Source of the DNA: Natronorubrum halalkaliphilum
GTDB taxonomy: Archaea; Halobacteriota; Halobacteria; Halobacteriales; Natrialbaceae
Reading direction: 5' to 3'
Length of the DNA: 64,000 nucleotides
Assembly (NCBI RefSeq): GCF_009834785.1
Contig: NZ_WUYX01000030.1
Span: 32,426 to 96,425 of the forward strand
The stretch's first letter is position 1. Each line of letters begins with the position of its first letter. A model generated the notes under the pieces. The model saw only the letters and a program-made list of their open reading frames with translations. It was not told the origin of the DNA and ran no database searches. Of this stretch, positions 44,770-53,830 are shown one piece after another. The position numbers were made by a program, and so were the translations under genes.

Positions 44770-45906
44770 TTAGTGGCCGGCCATCTGCTGGGCCCAGTCG
44801 TCGACCCACTCGTCGAGGTTACCCCGAAGGTCGTCGTAGCCGACGGTCACGGCCTCCGGCGGCACGTGTGCGTACTGGTCAAAGTCGTCGTCCAGGTCGA
44901 CGTACTCGTCTTCGACGGCGGGGAACTGGACGTTTCGCTGGGCGATCTCCGCCTGCGGTTCGTTCGAGAGAACGAAGTCGAAGAAGTCGTAGGCGAGACC
45001 CACGTTAGAAGCGTCCTCGAAGATTGCCATTCCTTCGGGGTTGGCATAGCCCTGGTCGTTCGGGAACGCGATCTGGTGGCGCGTGAGATCGTTCCCTTCC
45101 GCGCTCGCGAACACCTGATCGGTCGAGTAGGAGACGACCATCGGTCGCTCCGCTTCCATGTACGCGCCGTAGTAGGACTCGGTCCAGTCCTCGAGGGTTC
45201 GAACGCCGTTTTCGGCGAGCTCCTCCCAGTAGTCGAGGTAGCCGTCCTCGCCGAAGGCGTCGATCGTCCACAGCAAGAACGCCTGTCCGGGATCGGACGT
45301 CTGTGCGTTCTGGGCGAGGAGCGCGTCTTCGTACTCCGACGCCGTCAGGTCGTCGAAGGTCTCGGGCTCGTCGATCTCGCTCTCGTCGTAGACGAGGCTG
45401 ATGTAACCCGTATCGTAGGGCAGCACGCGGTCGTGTGGGTCTCCCATATCGAGCCCGTCGCGGACGCGATCCGATCGCTCGATCTGGTCTCGGTCGAGTT
45501 CGCGGAAGAGACCGCCGTCCTCGAGGTTGTCGTCGACGCGCACGAGATCGTCGATATTCAGCCCGAGATAGACGTCGGGCTCGATGTCGCGATCTTGAGA
45601 CGCGCTATCGATGTACTGGTTGATTCCCTGGCTGGGAAGCTGTTCCCACTCGATTTCGGCGTCGGGATGTTCGTCCTCGAACGCCTCTTTGAGCCACGGC
45701 CCCGCCGGATTCTCGCCGTCGATCATCGACTCGTAGGTGACGACGGTCAGCGTGTTGTCGTCTGTTTCCTCGCTTCCGCTTCCGTTTCCGTTTCCGCTTC
45801 CGTTTCCATTTCCGTTTTCATCGTCATCACCGTCTTGGGTCAGGCAACCGGCCAACCCGAGTGTCGCTCCACCACTAACAGCGCCGAGAAACGTTCGTCG
45901 TCTCAT
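44770..45906 (-). CDS. thiB: Thiamine-type ABC substrate-binding lipoprotein
   Basis: The 378-residue protein begins MRRRTFLGAVSGGATLGLAG, a Tat signal with lipobox LAGC (Cys21). A low-complexity Asn/Gly/Ser linker (NGNGSGNGNGSGSEE) follows. The mature protein resembles TbpA/ThiB in order: TVVTYESMIDG, then DVYLGLNIDDLVRV, LPYDTGYISLVYDESEI, DPGQAFLLWTIDAFGEDGYL and WTESYYGAYMEAERPMVVSY. The two Trp/Tyr segments in ThiB contact thiamine. Binding of thiamine or its phosphates is inferred. No TPP riboswitch was seen in front. Confidence 0.82.
   Translation of the reverse strand: MRRRTFLGAVSGGATLGLAGCLTQDGDDDENGNGNGSGNGNGSGSEETDDNTLTVVTYESMIDGENPAGPWLKEAFEDEHPDAEIEWEQLPSQGINQYIDSASQDRDIEPDVYLGLNIDDLVRVDDNLEDGGLFRELDRDQIERSDRVRDGLDMGDPHDRVLPYDTGYISLVYDESEIDEPETFDDLTASEYEDALLAQNAQTSDPGQAFLLWTIDAFGEDGYLDYWEELAENGVRTLEDWTESYYGAYMEAERPMVVSYSTDQVFASAEGNDLTRHQIAFPNDQGYANPEGMAIFEDASNVGLAYDFFDFVLSNEPQAEIAQRNVQFPAVEDEYVDLDDDFDQYAHVPPEAVTVGYDDLRGNLDEWVDDWAQQMAGH
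45773..45816. repeat. Hexamer microsatellite in thiB linker
   Basis: Repeats of TTCCGT/TTCCGC (minus strand coding GN and GS pairs) encode the low-complexity linker of the lipoprotein. Slipped-strand changes here would vary the linker length without a frameshift, because the unit is six bases. Confidence 0.6.
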
Positions 45907-46118
45907 TACACGGTTGTTCCACTGGGTAGTCTTAACCACTGTGATCGATGGTCGATGGGAATCGTCGCCCTTGCTGCCGATTTCTCCACTCCGATGGTGC
46001 AAAGAAGAACACGGCGGCGAGAACGATTCTATCGTCCGCCGAATCGCGTACAAACCGGCTGTAAACAGACCGAACGTTCGAGGCGAAATCGAAGCGGTCG
46101 TACGATGCTGTCTCTCTA

Positions 46119-46958
46119 TCACACCCGACTCGCCGCATCCAGCAACGCGTCGTAGGCGGCGTCGTACGCTCGAGCGGTCCGTGCGGGGTCCTCCCGCTCG
46201 TCGCTGCCGAGCGCCGGCAGCCGAATCCGCGCGATCGGATCGAGATACTCGAGGACGTCCGGGACGCGTTTCTCGAGGGCCCCGTCTTTCGGGCTCGAGC
46301 TGGCGATTTCGCAGGCCCGACAGTAGCGATCGCCGGGGTAGATCTGCGCTCGAGCCGGTTCGACGACCGCGACGGCGCTGATCGCCGCGGGATCGAGCGA
46401 CTGAAGCGGTCGGGCGATGTCGCTGTAGGATTCGACGACGGCGACCTCGGTCGATTCGATCTCGGCCGCGACCCGCTCGAACGCGGGGACGTACCGCCGT
46501 TCGGCGAGGTCGTTAAATTCGTCGACTGTTTCGACCGGAATCGCGTCCTCGAGCGGGAGCGAATCGGCGACCGCGTCGGGGATGTCGGCGGTGGCGTTGC
46601 GGACGAACGTCGGATCGGGGCCGTCGTCTTCCGGGCGGCCCACGCGGTCGACGAGAAACTCGCGGTCGGCCCGGCCGAGGAGGCCGGTTCCGCCGCCGGG
46701 TGTGGGCTGCCACAGCCGATGAACTGGATTGAGCGCTTCCGGCTCGCGGCCGCGCTTCTCCGCTCGCGCGAGCCGTTCGGCGTCCTTCCCGTAGAGTCGT
46801 CCGTCGGCGAGCGCCCGCTCGCAGTCGTCGTGGTCGAACCAGTAGTCGTTGCCCGCACGCGGTTTGTAGCCGACCGCGCCGGTGCGTTCGAGCAGGCCGG
46901 TCGAGAACGTGGTCTTGCCGGCGTCGACGCGATCGGCACCGACCACGAGGAGGATCAT
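46119..46958 (-). CDS. P-loop ATPase of the DTBS/CobQ-like group, haloarchaeal family
   Basis: The 279-residue protein begins MILLVVGADRVDAGKTTFST, with a P-loop GADRVDAGKTTF that differs from the usual GxxxxGKT by a D-A-G-K-T start, as in dethiobiotin synthetase or NTPases of the SIMIBI class. It has a middle TFVRNATADIPDAVADSLPL segment and Cys pair RYCRACEIASS. It belongs to a conserved but uncharacterised haloarchaeal family. The start overlaps the stop of the DUF5827 gene (ATGA), so they form an operon. Confidence 0.7.
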   Translation of the reverse strand: MILLVVGADRVDAGKTTFSTGLLERTGAVGYKPRAGNDYWFDHDDCERALADGRLYGKDAERLARAEKRGREPEALNPVHRLWQPTPGGGTGLLGRADREFLVDRVGRPEDDGPDPTFVRNATADIPDAVADSLPLEDAIPVETVDEFNDLAERRYVPAFERVAAEIESTEVAVVESYSDIARPLQSLDPAAISAVAVVEPARAQIYPGDRYCRACEIASSSPKDGALEKRVPDVLEYLDPIARIRLPALGSDEREDPARTARAYDAAYDALLDAASRV

Positions 46959-47221
46959 TCTTTCAGACCGTAGCGAGCGGGTTCGTCGTCAGTTCGCGGC
47001 TCTGCGATGACGAGGTCGTCGGCGTTCATAATGACCCACGGAATCGTCCAGTCGAGCAGGACGCGCTCGGTCCCCTGATCGATCTCCGCGTCCGGCTCGA
47101 GATCCTGCATGAGACGGGCGATCTCGTAGACGGTGTACATCTGATCGTCCTCGAGAAGCTCTTCGGGCGTGTAGAAGTCACAGTCGGGGAGACTGTCGAA
47201 CTCGGATTTTGGAACGGGCAT
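46955..47221 (-). CDS. DUF5827 family small protein
   Basis: The 88-residue acidic protein begins MPVPKSEFDSLPDCDFYTPE and continues with DDQMYTVYEIARLMQDLEPD. The segment TIPWVIMNADDLVIAEPRTD is the strand-turn-strand end of the family, which is conserved in haloarchaea and has no known function. It overlaps the P-loop ATPase gene by 4 bp, so the two products may act together. A box GATTTAGG (about 47247-47254, minus strand) lies about 28 bp before the ATG. Confidence 0.75.
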   Translation of the reverse strand: MPVPKSEFDSLPDCDFYTPEELLEDDQMYTVYEIARLMQDLEPDAEIDQGTERVLLDWTIPWVIMNADDLVIAEPRTDDEPARYGLKE

Positions 47222-47324
47222 CTTTCGATGGTACCGTCCTCGAAGGCCTAAATCGTTCGTTCTCGATCACGCGAACGGTTCGGTTTCAGGGTCGTCAACT
47301 TGCCGACTTACCACACCCGCCGAC

Positions 47325-50300
47325 TCAGCCCTCGAGTGCGCTCTCAAGTACCGTTATCGGGTGTGATGGCCGATCGTAGCCGTCGAAGTCCCCGATCTGC
47401 GTCCGGCAGGAGGTACCCGACGCCACGACGGTCGGATCAGCCCGCCCGGCCGTCGAGTCCGAACCTGCGGTCGCCTCGAGTTGATCGCGCAAGAGCGAGC
47501 CGATCGCCCGCGAGAGGTCGTAATGTTCGGCTTCGTACCCGAAGCTGCCGGCCATTCCGCAACAGCCCGAGTCGACGGGATCGACCGCGTAGCCCGCCCG
47601 TCTGAGCAGCCCAACCGCGTGGTGGTCGGCCCCGCGAGCCTTCTGGTGACAGTGGCCGTGGTAGGTCAACCGTCCCCGGTCGTCCCCGTGATCGAACGAT
47701 AGCCGTTCGTCGAGCCGGTTCGTATCGAGATACTCGCAGACGCCGTACGCGTTCGACGCGAACCGTTCGAGACGGGCATCGTCGACTCGAGTCGAAAGCA
47801 GCGACCGGTACTCGTCGACGACCATCGACGCGTCCGACGGTTCGACGAACAGGAGCGAATAGTTACGCTCGAGGTACGGCTCGAACACCTTGAGAAGGTC
47901 CTCGCCGCGGTCTGCGGCCTCGTCGAGCAACCCCTGCGAGTACGCTGCCCGTCCGGTTGGACCGAGATCAGGGACCGTAACGCGGACGTTCGCAGCCTCG
48001 AGAAGTCGGACGGCGGCTTTGCCGAGCGCGGGATTCGAGTGGCTCGTTATCGTGTCGGGAAAGAGGACGACGCCCTCGGTCGCCGTTTCCGGATCGACCT
48101 GTGGGCCCCGACTCCGGAACCAGTCGACCAGCGACTCTCGTTTGAACGTCGGTAGCGTTCGATCGGGTGCGATACCGATCGTTTTCTCGAGTGCCGTTCG
48201 TGCGCCCGGTAGGGCCGTCGCGCGGTTCGCGACCGGTGCGACTGTACTTCCAGTCGCGGCGAGGCGATCGATATTCGCGAACAGCCGCTCCCGCAGGGAA
48301 ACGCCCTCGCGGTCGTGATACTGGTGTTTCACCTCCGCTTTGAGCTTCGCGAGGTCGACTCCCGTCGGACAGTCGCTCTGACACCCCTTGCAGCCGATAC
48401 AGTGGCCGAGCACGTCCTCCTGAAATTGCTCGCCGTACAGGGCTTCGGGATCGATCTCGCCGCTGATCGCCGCCCGGAGCAGGTTGGCTCGGCCGCGAGT
48501 CGTCGCGATTTCTTCCTCAGTTGCCCGATAGGTTGGACACATCACGTCACTCCCGGTCTGTCGGCAGGCCCCACAGCCGTTACAGCGTTCGACGAGGTGG
48601 GAAAAGCCGCCGTCATCGTCGAAATCGAGCGCCGTCCGCGGTTCGAGCGAGGCGTACTCGGCTCCGTATCGGAGGTGCTCGCGAATATCGGTCCGCTCGT
48701 CGTCCCGATAGACGACTTTCCCCGGGTTCAGCTGCCAATCGGGATCGAAAGCGGACTTTACGTCCTTGAACGCCTGCCAGAGGTCGGGACCGTACAGTTT
48801 CGGGTTGAACTCCGTCCGGGCGAGGCCGTCGCCGTGCTCCCCCGAGAACGCGCCGTCGTGCTCGAGCGCGAGGTCGGTGACGTCCGCGGCGATCGAGCGC
48901 AGTTTCTCGACGTCGCGATCCGTCTTCAGATTCAACACGGGCCGGATATGAAGGGTTCCGACGCCCGCGTGGGCGAAGTAGGCGGCCGTCGTGTCGTGGT
49001 CCGCAAGAATCTCCTGAAAGCCGGCCACGTACTCGGCGAGTTCGTCGGGCGGGACGGAGGCGTCCTCGACGAACGGGTACGGTTTCGGATCCCCTTCCAT
49101 GCTCATCAGGAGGGGGATCGCGGCCTTCCGAAGCTTCCACAGCCGATCCTGTCGTTCGGGAGCGAGCGCTTCGATCGAGTCGAACGCGGATCCCTCGGCG
49201 ACGAGATGGGTCGTGGCGGCCTCGAGTGCCTCGGCGAGGTCGTCGATTACCTCCGAGTCGAACTCGATCATCAACGCCGCGGCGGTCTCGTCCGGGATCG
49301 GAGCCGCGTACTCGGCGTACTCCGGCGAGTCGGCCGCCAGCCGGAACACCTCCTCGTCCATTAGTTCGACCGCGCTGGCCTCGAGTTCCAGAGCTTCGGG
49401 CACCGCGGCGAGGGCCTCGAGCAAGTCGTCGTAACAGCAGACCGCGAGCCCGGTTCGCTCGGGCCGCGTCACGAGCGACAGTTCGGCTTCGACGACGACA
49501 CCGAGCGTTCCCTCCGCGCCGACGATCAGTTTCGAGAGGTTGATGATCCGGTTTCCCTCGGCGTCGGTTCGGCACACTTTTTGCAGGTTGTAGCCGCTGA
49601 CACAGCGTTTGAGCGTCGGATACCGATCTTCGATCTCGTCGGTGTTGTCTTCGACGATCGCCCGAACCGACCGGTAGATTTCGGCCTCGCGATCGCCCTT
49701 CGAGACGATTTCCTCCCATTCGGGGCTATCGAGGACGACGTCTCGGGTCCGGATCAGCGACCCATCGGCGAGGACGACGTCGCACTCCTCGACGTAGGCG
49801 TCCGTAATCCCGTAGCGAACGGAGTGTGCACCCGTCGAGTTGTTTCCGATGCCGCCGCCGATCGTCGCTCGGTTCGACGAGGCCGGATCGGGCGCAAAGC
49901 GGAGCCCGTGGGGCTCGAGTGCGTCGTCCAGGTCGTCCTGAACGACTCCCGGCTGGACGGTCGCACGCTTTGCGTCCGGATCGATCTCGCGAATGTCGTC
50001 CATGTGGCGAGACAGATCGAGGACGACGCAACCGGGTCCGACGGCCTGCCCGGCGAGCGAGGAGCCGGTACCCCGTGGGAGGACCGGGATCCCGTGCTCG
50101 GCCGCCACGCGGACCGCGGCACGGACGTCGGCTTCGTGTCGCGGCAAGACGACCCCCGCCGGCTGGGCTCCGTAGACACTGCCGTCGGTCGCGTAGAGCA
50201 CCCGCGTGTACTCGTCGAAGCGAACGTCGCCATCGACTGCGGCCTCGAGGTCGGCCGCGAGATCGCCGGCCGTTTCGACGTCGATCTCCGCCGGAGCGGG

Positions 50301-50342
50301 CTCGAACACCCGATCGTCGCTCACGACTGGGTCCGTAGCCAT
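47325..50342 (-). CDS. FAD-binding and FeS-domain dehydrogenase (D-lactate/glycolate type)
   Basis: The 1005-residue protein fuses three parts usually split into GlcD/GlcF or Dld. The N-terminal FAD_binding_4 domain (about 20-240) contains HGIPVLPRGTGSSLAGQAVG and GGGIGNNSTGAHSVRYGITD. The FAD-oxidase C domain (about 260-540) contains AHAGVGTLHIRPVLNL and SGEHGDGLARTEF. The FeS part (about 590-760) contains ERCNGCGACRQTGSDVMCPT and CIGCKGCQSDCPTGVDLAKL; two CCG-type Cys motifs lie near the end (YHGHCHQKARGAD and SGCCGMAGSFGYEAEHYDLS). It oxidises a 2-hydroxy acid and passes electrons to the FeS clusters and quinone. Confidence 0.9.
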   Translation of the reverse strand: MATDPVVSDDRVFEPAPAEIDVETAGDLAADLEAAVDGDVRFDEYTRVLYATDGSVYGAQPAGVVLPRHEADVRAAVRVAAEHGIPVLPRGTGSSLAGQAVGPGCVVLDLSRHMDDIREIDPDAKRATVQPGVVQDDLDDALEPHGLRFAPDPASSNRATIGGGIGNNSTGAHSVRYGITDAYVEECDVVLADGSLIRTRDVVLDSPEWEEIVSKGDREAEIYRSVRAIVEDNTDEIEDRYPTLKRCVSGYNLQKVCRTDAEGNRIINLSKLIVGAEGTLGVVVEAELSLVTRPERTGLAVCCYDDLLEALAAVPEALELEASAVELMDEEVFRLAADSPEYAEYAAPIPDETAAALMIEFDSEVIDDLAEALEAATTHLVAEGSAFDSIEALAPERQDRLWKLRKAAIPLLMSMEGDPKPYPFVEDASVPPDELAEYVAGFQEILADHDTTAAYFAHAGVGTLHIRPVLNLKTDRDVEKLRSIAADVTDLALEHDGAFSGEHGDGLARTEFNPKLYGPDLWQAFKDVKSAFDPDWQLNPGKVVYRDDERTDIREHLRYGAEYASLEPRTALDFDDDGGFSHLVERCNGCGACRQTGSDVMCPTYRATEEEIATTRGRANLLRAAISGEIDPEALYGEQFQEDVLGHCIGCKGCQSDCPTGVDLAKLKAEVKHQYHDREGVSLRERLFANIDRLAATGSTVAPVANRATALPGARTALEKTIGIAPDRTLPTFKRESLVDWFRSRGPQVDPETATEGVVLFPDTITSHSNPALGKAAVRLLEAANVRVTVPDLGPTGRAAYSQGLLDEAADRGEDLLKVFEPYLERNYSLLFVEPSDASMVVDEYRSLLSTRVDDARLERFASNAYGVCEYLDTNRLDERLSFDHGDDRGRLTYHGHCHQKARGADHHAVGLLRRAGYAVDPVDSGCCGMAGSFGYEAEHYDLSRAIGSLLRDQLEATAGSDSTAGRADPTVVASGTSCRTQIGDFDGYDRPSHPITVLESALEG

Positions 50343-50543
50343 ACCAGCAATGGGCTGTCGAGGACCAAAATTATGGGTGCCATTCTCACACAGTGCCGGA
50401 GGCGATCTGTCGGGTGGTGAGGGAGTCGGAGAGAGCCGATCGGGGACGGGGCAATCCGCACTCGAGTTAGAGACGCAGCGCTCGATGACTGGTGGTCGAA
50501 AAAACGTCGAGATTGACTGGCTCGTCGCGTAACTGCGACTGGA

Positions 50544-51146
50544 TTACTCGAAGTGGTCGAGGCAGGTCTGGTACTCGTCTTCGGCCTTCTCCCAGTTGAC
50601 GACGTCGAAGAAGGCGTCGATGAAGTCGCCACGGTCCGGACCGTAGTCGTAGTAGTAGGAGTGTTCCCAGACGTCCAGCGCGAGTACGGGGTGTGCGCCC
50701 CAGAGCGCGCCCTGGTCGTGCTTGTCGACCGCGAGATTGCGCAGTTGCTTGGCAACCGGGTCGTACACCAGCAGCGCCCAGCCACCGGCAGCGCCGGCGG
50801 CGGCCTCGAACTCGCCCTTCCAGTTCTCGTAGGAGCCGAAGTCCTCCTCGATGCGGTCGGCGAGGTCACCCTCTGGTTCGCCGCCACCGTCCGGCGCCAT
50901 GTTCTCCCAGAACAGCGTGTGGAGATAGTGTCCACAGCCGTTGTGGGTGACGTTGCTAAGAGCGCCGGGCGTCGAGCCGAAATCGCCCGACTCGCGGTTC
51001 TCTTCGAGGGTCTCTTCGGCGGAGTTGAGACCGTTGACATAGCCCTGATGGTGCGTGTCGTGATGCCAGGTCAGGACCTGTTCGGACAGTGCCGGTTCGA
51101 GCGCGTCGTAATCGTACGGTAGTGGTGGAAGTTCGTGGTCAGCCAT
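50544..51146 (-). CDS. sod: Superoxide dismutase (Fe/Mn family)
   Basis: The 200-residue enzyme begins MADHELPPLPYDYDALEPAL. The metal ligands are visible: His in WHHDTHHQGYVNGL, His in LSNVTHNGCGHYLHTLFWEN, and DVWEHSYYYDYGPDR holding Asp and His. Haloarchaeal SODs are usually Mn enzymes. The open frame upstream to 51269 is not conserved and contains the promoter. It converts superoxide to peroxide and oxygen; no catalase is adjacent. Confidence 0.95.
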   Translation of the reverse strand: MADHELPPLPYDYDALEPALSEQVLTWHHDTHHQGYVNGLNSAEETLEENRESGDFGSTPGALSNVTHNGCGHYLHTLFWENMAPDGGGEPEGDLADRIEEDFGSYENWKGEFEAAAGAAGGWALLVYDPVAKQLRNLAVDKHDQGALWGAHPVLALDVWEHSYYYDYGPDRGDFIDAFFDVVNWEKAEDEYQTCLDHFE

Positions 51147-51293
51147 TGGTTTCACCCGTGGTTTGATATCTGCATCTCTCCTGTTAAGTTTTGAGGAGGG
51201 AAACGATACCACACCGCATAATCGGTCGTCGTCCCGTCGTGTGATTCGCCACTCCTCGGGTGATCCCACGACGGATCACGTGTTAAACCTTTC

Positions 51294-51315
51294 ATACGGT
51301 CTGGTGTAACTGTTT
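51294..51315 (+). repeat. Solitary ATACGG repeat arm (copy E)
   Basis: ATACGGTCTGGTGTAACTGTTT agrees with the arm consensus ATACGGNTTNNTGTAA at most positions. No right arm lies within about 150 bp. It is in the gap between the SOD promoter and the DUF7344 gene. Confidence 0.4.
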
Positions 51316-51411
51316 CCCGAAGTGACCGCAGGACTGTTCGCCCCCGCTCCGGGAATGACGTCCAGCAGTCCGCATCAGGCAGTCACAGCCCTGTCAACAC
51401 CGTCCTCCTCG

Positions 51412-51936
51412 CTACGAAAGCTCTTTGTGCTGTGCGTGTTCGAGCCACTCCTCGAGTGACGGCTGGGTCCAGTAGCGAACCGTCTCGCTGCGCTGATCGT
51501 GTTCGAGGACGCCCGCATCCTCGAGTTTTGGCAGATGTGTATGCTGAAGTTCCGTCCGGACCCGCAGTCGCCGTTGCTCGAGATCCGAGCTACAGTCGGC
51601 GTTAGCGTGGATCTCGGAATCGGGGCCGGCACTGGGACCGGGACCGGGATCCATCGCCGTCTGCGCGTGTTCTGACCCCGCGTCGGAGTCACCAGACTGC
51701 AGTGCGACGACGGCCTCCGTGACCTCGTCGATCGTTGCGACGCCGTCCGGCTGGTCGTGCAGAAAGTACAGTGTGTACCGCCGCCGCCGGTTCGAGAGAA
51801 GGTCGAAGATCAGATCCAACGATGGCGTTACCTCCGCCGTGATCTTCGCCGACTCTCCCTCTGTCTCACGCATCCACGAACCACCTACCGTACGTTGCCA
51901 TTCGAAACCACCAACCGACTCTACTGCAGCCGACAC
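51412..51936 (-). CDS. DUF7344-type HTH protein
   Basis: The 174-residue protein has a winged-helix module (LDLIFDLLSNRRRRYTLYFL, then VATIDEVTEAVVALQ) and a second half RVRTELQHTHLPKLEDAGVL, EHDQRSETVRYWTQPSLEEW. An insertion of about 45 polar residues (SGDSDAGSEHAQTAMDPGPG and beyond) lies in the middle. Such small HTH proteins are common haloarchaeal regulators. The start is uncertain: the GTG at 51936 is suggested by an ATTTTTC box at about 51954-51960; the ATG at 51873 (MRETEGESAK) is the alternative. No target is known. Confidence 0.72.
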   Translation of the reverse strand: MSAAVESVGGFEWQRTVGGSWMRETEGESAKITAEVTPSLDLIFDLLSNRRRRYTLYFLHDQPDGVATIDEVTEAVVALQSGDSDAGSEHAQTAMDPGPGPSAGPDSEIHANADCSSDLEQRRLRVRTELQHTHLPKLEDAGVLEHDQRSETVRYWTQPSLEEWLEHAQHKELS

Positions 51937-52152
51937 ATTAGATGTTACGTCTACCTAGAAAAATACATGTGTTGAATCTATGAGACAGTTCGCGGAATAC
52001 TGCCGAGGCTACGCGCCTTTTACAGGGGCTGCCGAAGGACCGGTCAGTCGGCGCGATACTCACAGAGTCAAGAAAAACGCTGCAATACGACGCGGTGCGA
52101 CGCTGTCTCCGACCGGGAGACGGTTCGAGTGCAGGTCGTCGCTCTCCGTTCG

Positions 52153-52617
52153 TTACTCGTAGAGCCACTCGGCGTCGTGCTGATCGTAATCGGTCAGCTC
52201 GTCGTCGTCGAAGTGGATCGCAATCTCGCGTTCGTTTGCGCCCTCGTCCTCGTGGTCGGCAGCGTGGACGACGTTGCGACCGAGATCGAGCGCATAGTCG
52301 CCGCGGATCGTTCCGGGTTCGGCCTCGAGTGGATCGGTCTCGCCGATCATCTGACGAACCTGTCGGGTCGCGTCCTGGCCCTCCCAGACCATCGGGACGA
52401 CGGGGCCGGAGGTGATGAAGTCGACGAGGTCGTCGTAGAACGGTTTGTCCTCGTGTTCACCGTAGTGTTCCTCGGCCCGTTCGCGGGGCATGGTTTCGAC
52501 TTTGATTCCGACGAGTTTGAGTCCGCGGTCCTCGAGTCGCGAGATAACCTCGCCCACGAGTCCACGCGCGAAGGCGTCGGGCTTGACCATCACGAAGGTC
52601 CGCTCGTGGTCGCTCAT
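52153..52617 (-). CDS. ndk: Nucleoside diphosphate kinase
   Basis: The 154-residue protein begins [20 protein letters not shown], with the active-site segment [17 protein letters not shown] containing the phospho-accepting His118. Motif [20 protein letters not shown] binds the nucleotide. It transfers the gamma phosphate between NTPs and NDPs. It is the last gene of rpl7ae-rps28e-rpl24e-ndk; its ATG overlaps the rpl24e stop (ATGA). This gene order is conserved in haloarchaea. Confidence 0.97.
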   Translation of the reverse strand: MSDHERTFVMVKPDAFARGLVGEVISRLEDRGLKLVGIKVETMPRERAEEHYGEHEDKPFYDDLVDFITSGPVVPMVWEGQDATRQVRQMIGETDPLEAEPGTIRGDYALDLGRNVVHAADHEDEGANEREIAIHFDDDELTDYDQHDAEWLYE

Positions 52618-53066
52618 TGTTGAGCCTCGCTTTCGGCCTCGTCCGTGGTTTCGTCGTCTTCTGCGCCGCCAGCGACGTCCTCCGCATCGCCGTCGGCAGC
52701 CGCTTCGGCTTCGCCTTCGACGGCCTCGCCCTCGGCGACGTCCTCGTCACCGGCGGGTTCGGAGTCGTCGTCTTCGTCGACGGCTTCGTCTTCGTCTTCA
52801 GTCTCGAGGTCGTCGTCATCTTCGACGTCGACGGCCTCGTCCTGATCGACTTCCTCGTCGGCTGGCGTGTCGGCCTGGGTCGGACCCTTGCCGCGACGGC
52901 CTTCTTCGGTCCACTCCAGATCGCGCGGTTCGCGCCCGAGCTTGTAGTTTTTCTCCGCCTTCGAGTCTACGAAGTGGAGCACGGTACCGTCGTTGCGGAC
53001 GTACATGATTCCTGTGCCGGGTTCGATCTCTTCGCCCGTGTAGTCACAGGTTCGCTTCTCGACCAT
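52614..53066 (-). CDS. rpl24e: 50S ribosomal protein L24e with long acidic tail
   Basis: The 150-residue protein begins [20 protein letters not shown] and continues [37 protein letters not shown], which is the L24e zinc-finger fold. However, only the first Cys of the four zinc ligands is kept (the others are Thr, Asp or Ala at the expected sites). The last about 85 residues are almost only Asp, Glu, Ala and Gly, against about 60-70 residues for the whole protein in many archaea. It binds 23S rRNA. It starts 3 bp after the rps28e stop. Confidence 0.93.
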   Translation of the reverse strand: MVEKRTCDYTGEEIEPGTGIMYVRNDGTVLHFVDSKAEKNYKLGREPRDLEWTEEGRRGKGPTQADTPADEEVDQDEAVDVEDDDDLETEDEDEAVDEDDDSEPAGDEDVAEGEAVEGEAEAAADGDAEDVAGGAEDDETTDEAESEAQQ

Positions 53067-53069
53067 TGG

Positions 53070-53294
53070 TTATTGTCCTCCGATGGAGTCCGCCTCGCGG
53101 GCAGTCTCGCGAAGCTGGAGGATATCCCCCTCGCGAACCGGCCCGAGGCAGTTTCGGGTAATGATTCGTCCCTGATTCTCGCCCTCCTTGATCCGGCATT
53201 TGACCTGCATGGCTTCACCGTGCATGCCGGTCTTACCGACGATCTCGATGACCTCGGCGGGCGTAGAGCCGCTTTCTTCCTCTTCAGCACTCAT
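53070..53294 (-). CDS. rps28e: 30S ribosomal protein S28e
   Basis: The 74-residue protein has the S28e core [40 protein letters not shown] and [20 protein letters not shown]. An 11-residue acidic N-terminal tail precedes it. It lies 11 bp downstream of rpl7ae and just before rpl24e, in the usual archaeal operon. Confidence 0.97.
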   Translation of the reverse strand: MSAEEEESGSTPAEVIEIVGKTGMHGEAMQVKCRIKEGENQGRIITRNCLGPVREGDILQLRETAREADSIGGQ

Positions 53295-53305
53295 CTCTGA
53301 TCACC

Positions 53306-53668
53306 TCAGTCGAGGTCCTCGACCTTGTCGGCGATATCTTCGACATCGTCGGACGCCTCGCCGGCGTCGACGACCGCTGCGGCAGCCGAACCGACCTCGA
53401 GGCCGGCGGCGTGGCCGACGTCGTCCTGGGTCTCAATGAAGACGACGGGAATGCCTTTCTCGTCTGCGAGATCCGGAATGTGCATGACGATCTCTTCGGG
53501 AGAAACGTCCTCGGCGACGTAGACGAGGTCGGCGTTGCCGCGCTCGATTGCCTTCGTCGTTTCGTTGGTTCCTTTCTTTACTCGGCCCGTGTCTCGTGCG
53601 ACCTCGAGCGCCTCGAGGGCGTCGTCGGCGAGGTCGGCTGGGATGTCTGTGTTTACGTAGACTGACAT
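53306..53668 (-). CDS. rpl7ae: 50S ribosomal protein L7Ae
   Basis: The 120-residue protein begins [20 protein letters not shown] and contains [20 protein letters not shown], the kink-turn-binding loop, and [20 protein letters not shown]. It binds kink-turns in 23S rRNA, box C/D and H/ACA RNAs and RNase P RNA. Internal start M1 at 53668 is the family start; the longer open frame lies in the leader. It is the first gene of the rpl7ae-rps28e-rpl24e-ndk operon. In some archaea L7Ae controls its own mRNA through a leader kink-turn. Confidence 0.97.
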   Translation of the reverse strand: MSVYVNTDIPADLADDALEALEVARDTGRVKKGTNETTKAIERGNADLVYVAEDVSPEEIVMHIPDLADEKGIPVVFIETQDDVGHAAGLEVGSAAAAVVDAGEASDDVEDIADKVEDLD

Positions 53669-53830
53669 TGGTTGTTCACCTCTCCTACACGTGGGCTCGC
53701 GCTCCCCTGCCGTCCGGGGCACTGGGTACCCCGTGCCGAATCGATTCCGGCGGAAGTCCTGTGAGGCTAGGAGCATCATCAACCCCGCGTAGGGTGTACT
53801 TCGTCAGTAGCGTTGCCCCCCTTAAAAGCG
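53669..53830 (-). promoter_or_regulatory. Promoter and structured leader of the L7Ae operon
   Basis: A TTTTAAGG box (about 53821-53828, minus strand) predicts a transcript starting near 53795, giving a leader of about 125 nt before the L7Ae ATG. Most haloarchaeal mRNAs are leaderless, so this is long. It contains hairpin GGCAC (53718-53722) / GTGCC (53733-53737) and the palindrome GCCGAATCGATTCCGGC nearby. Such a leader could hold a kink-turn for L7Ae autoregulation; I did not identify the consensus with certainty. Confidence 0.45.

Noticed and set aside
45907..46118. TPP riboswitch upstream of thiB
   Set aside because: No conserved thi-box bases were recognised on the coding strand by eye.
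43234..46155. 973-codon plus-strand open frame opposite the thi genes
   Set aside because: It is a mirror of the ABC permease and binding protein and has Arg/Asp/Glu-rich low-complexity content without family likeness.
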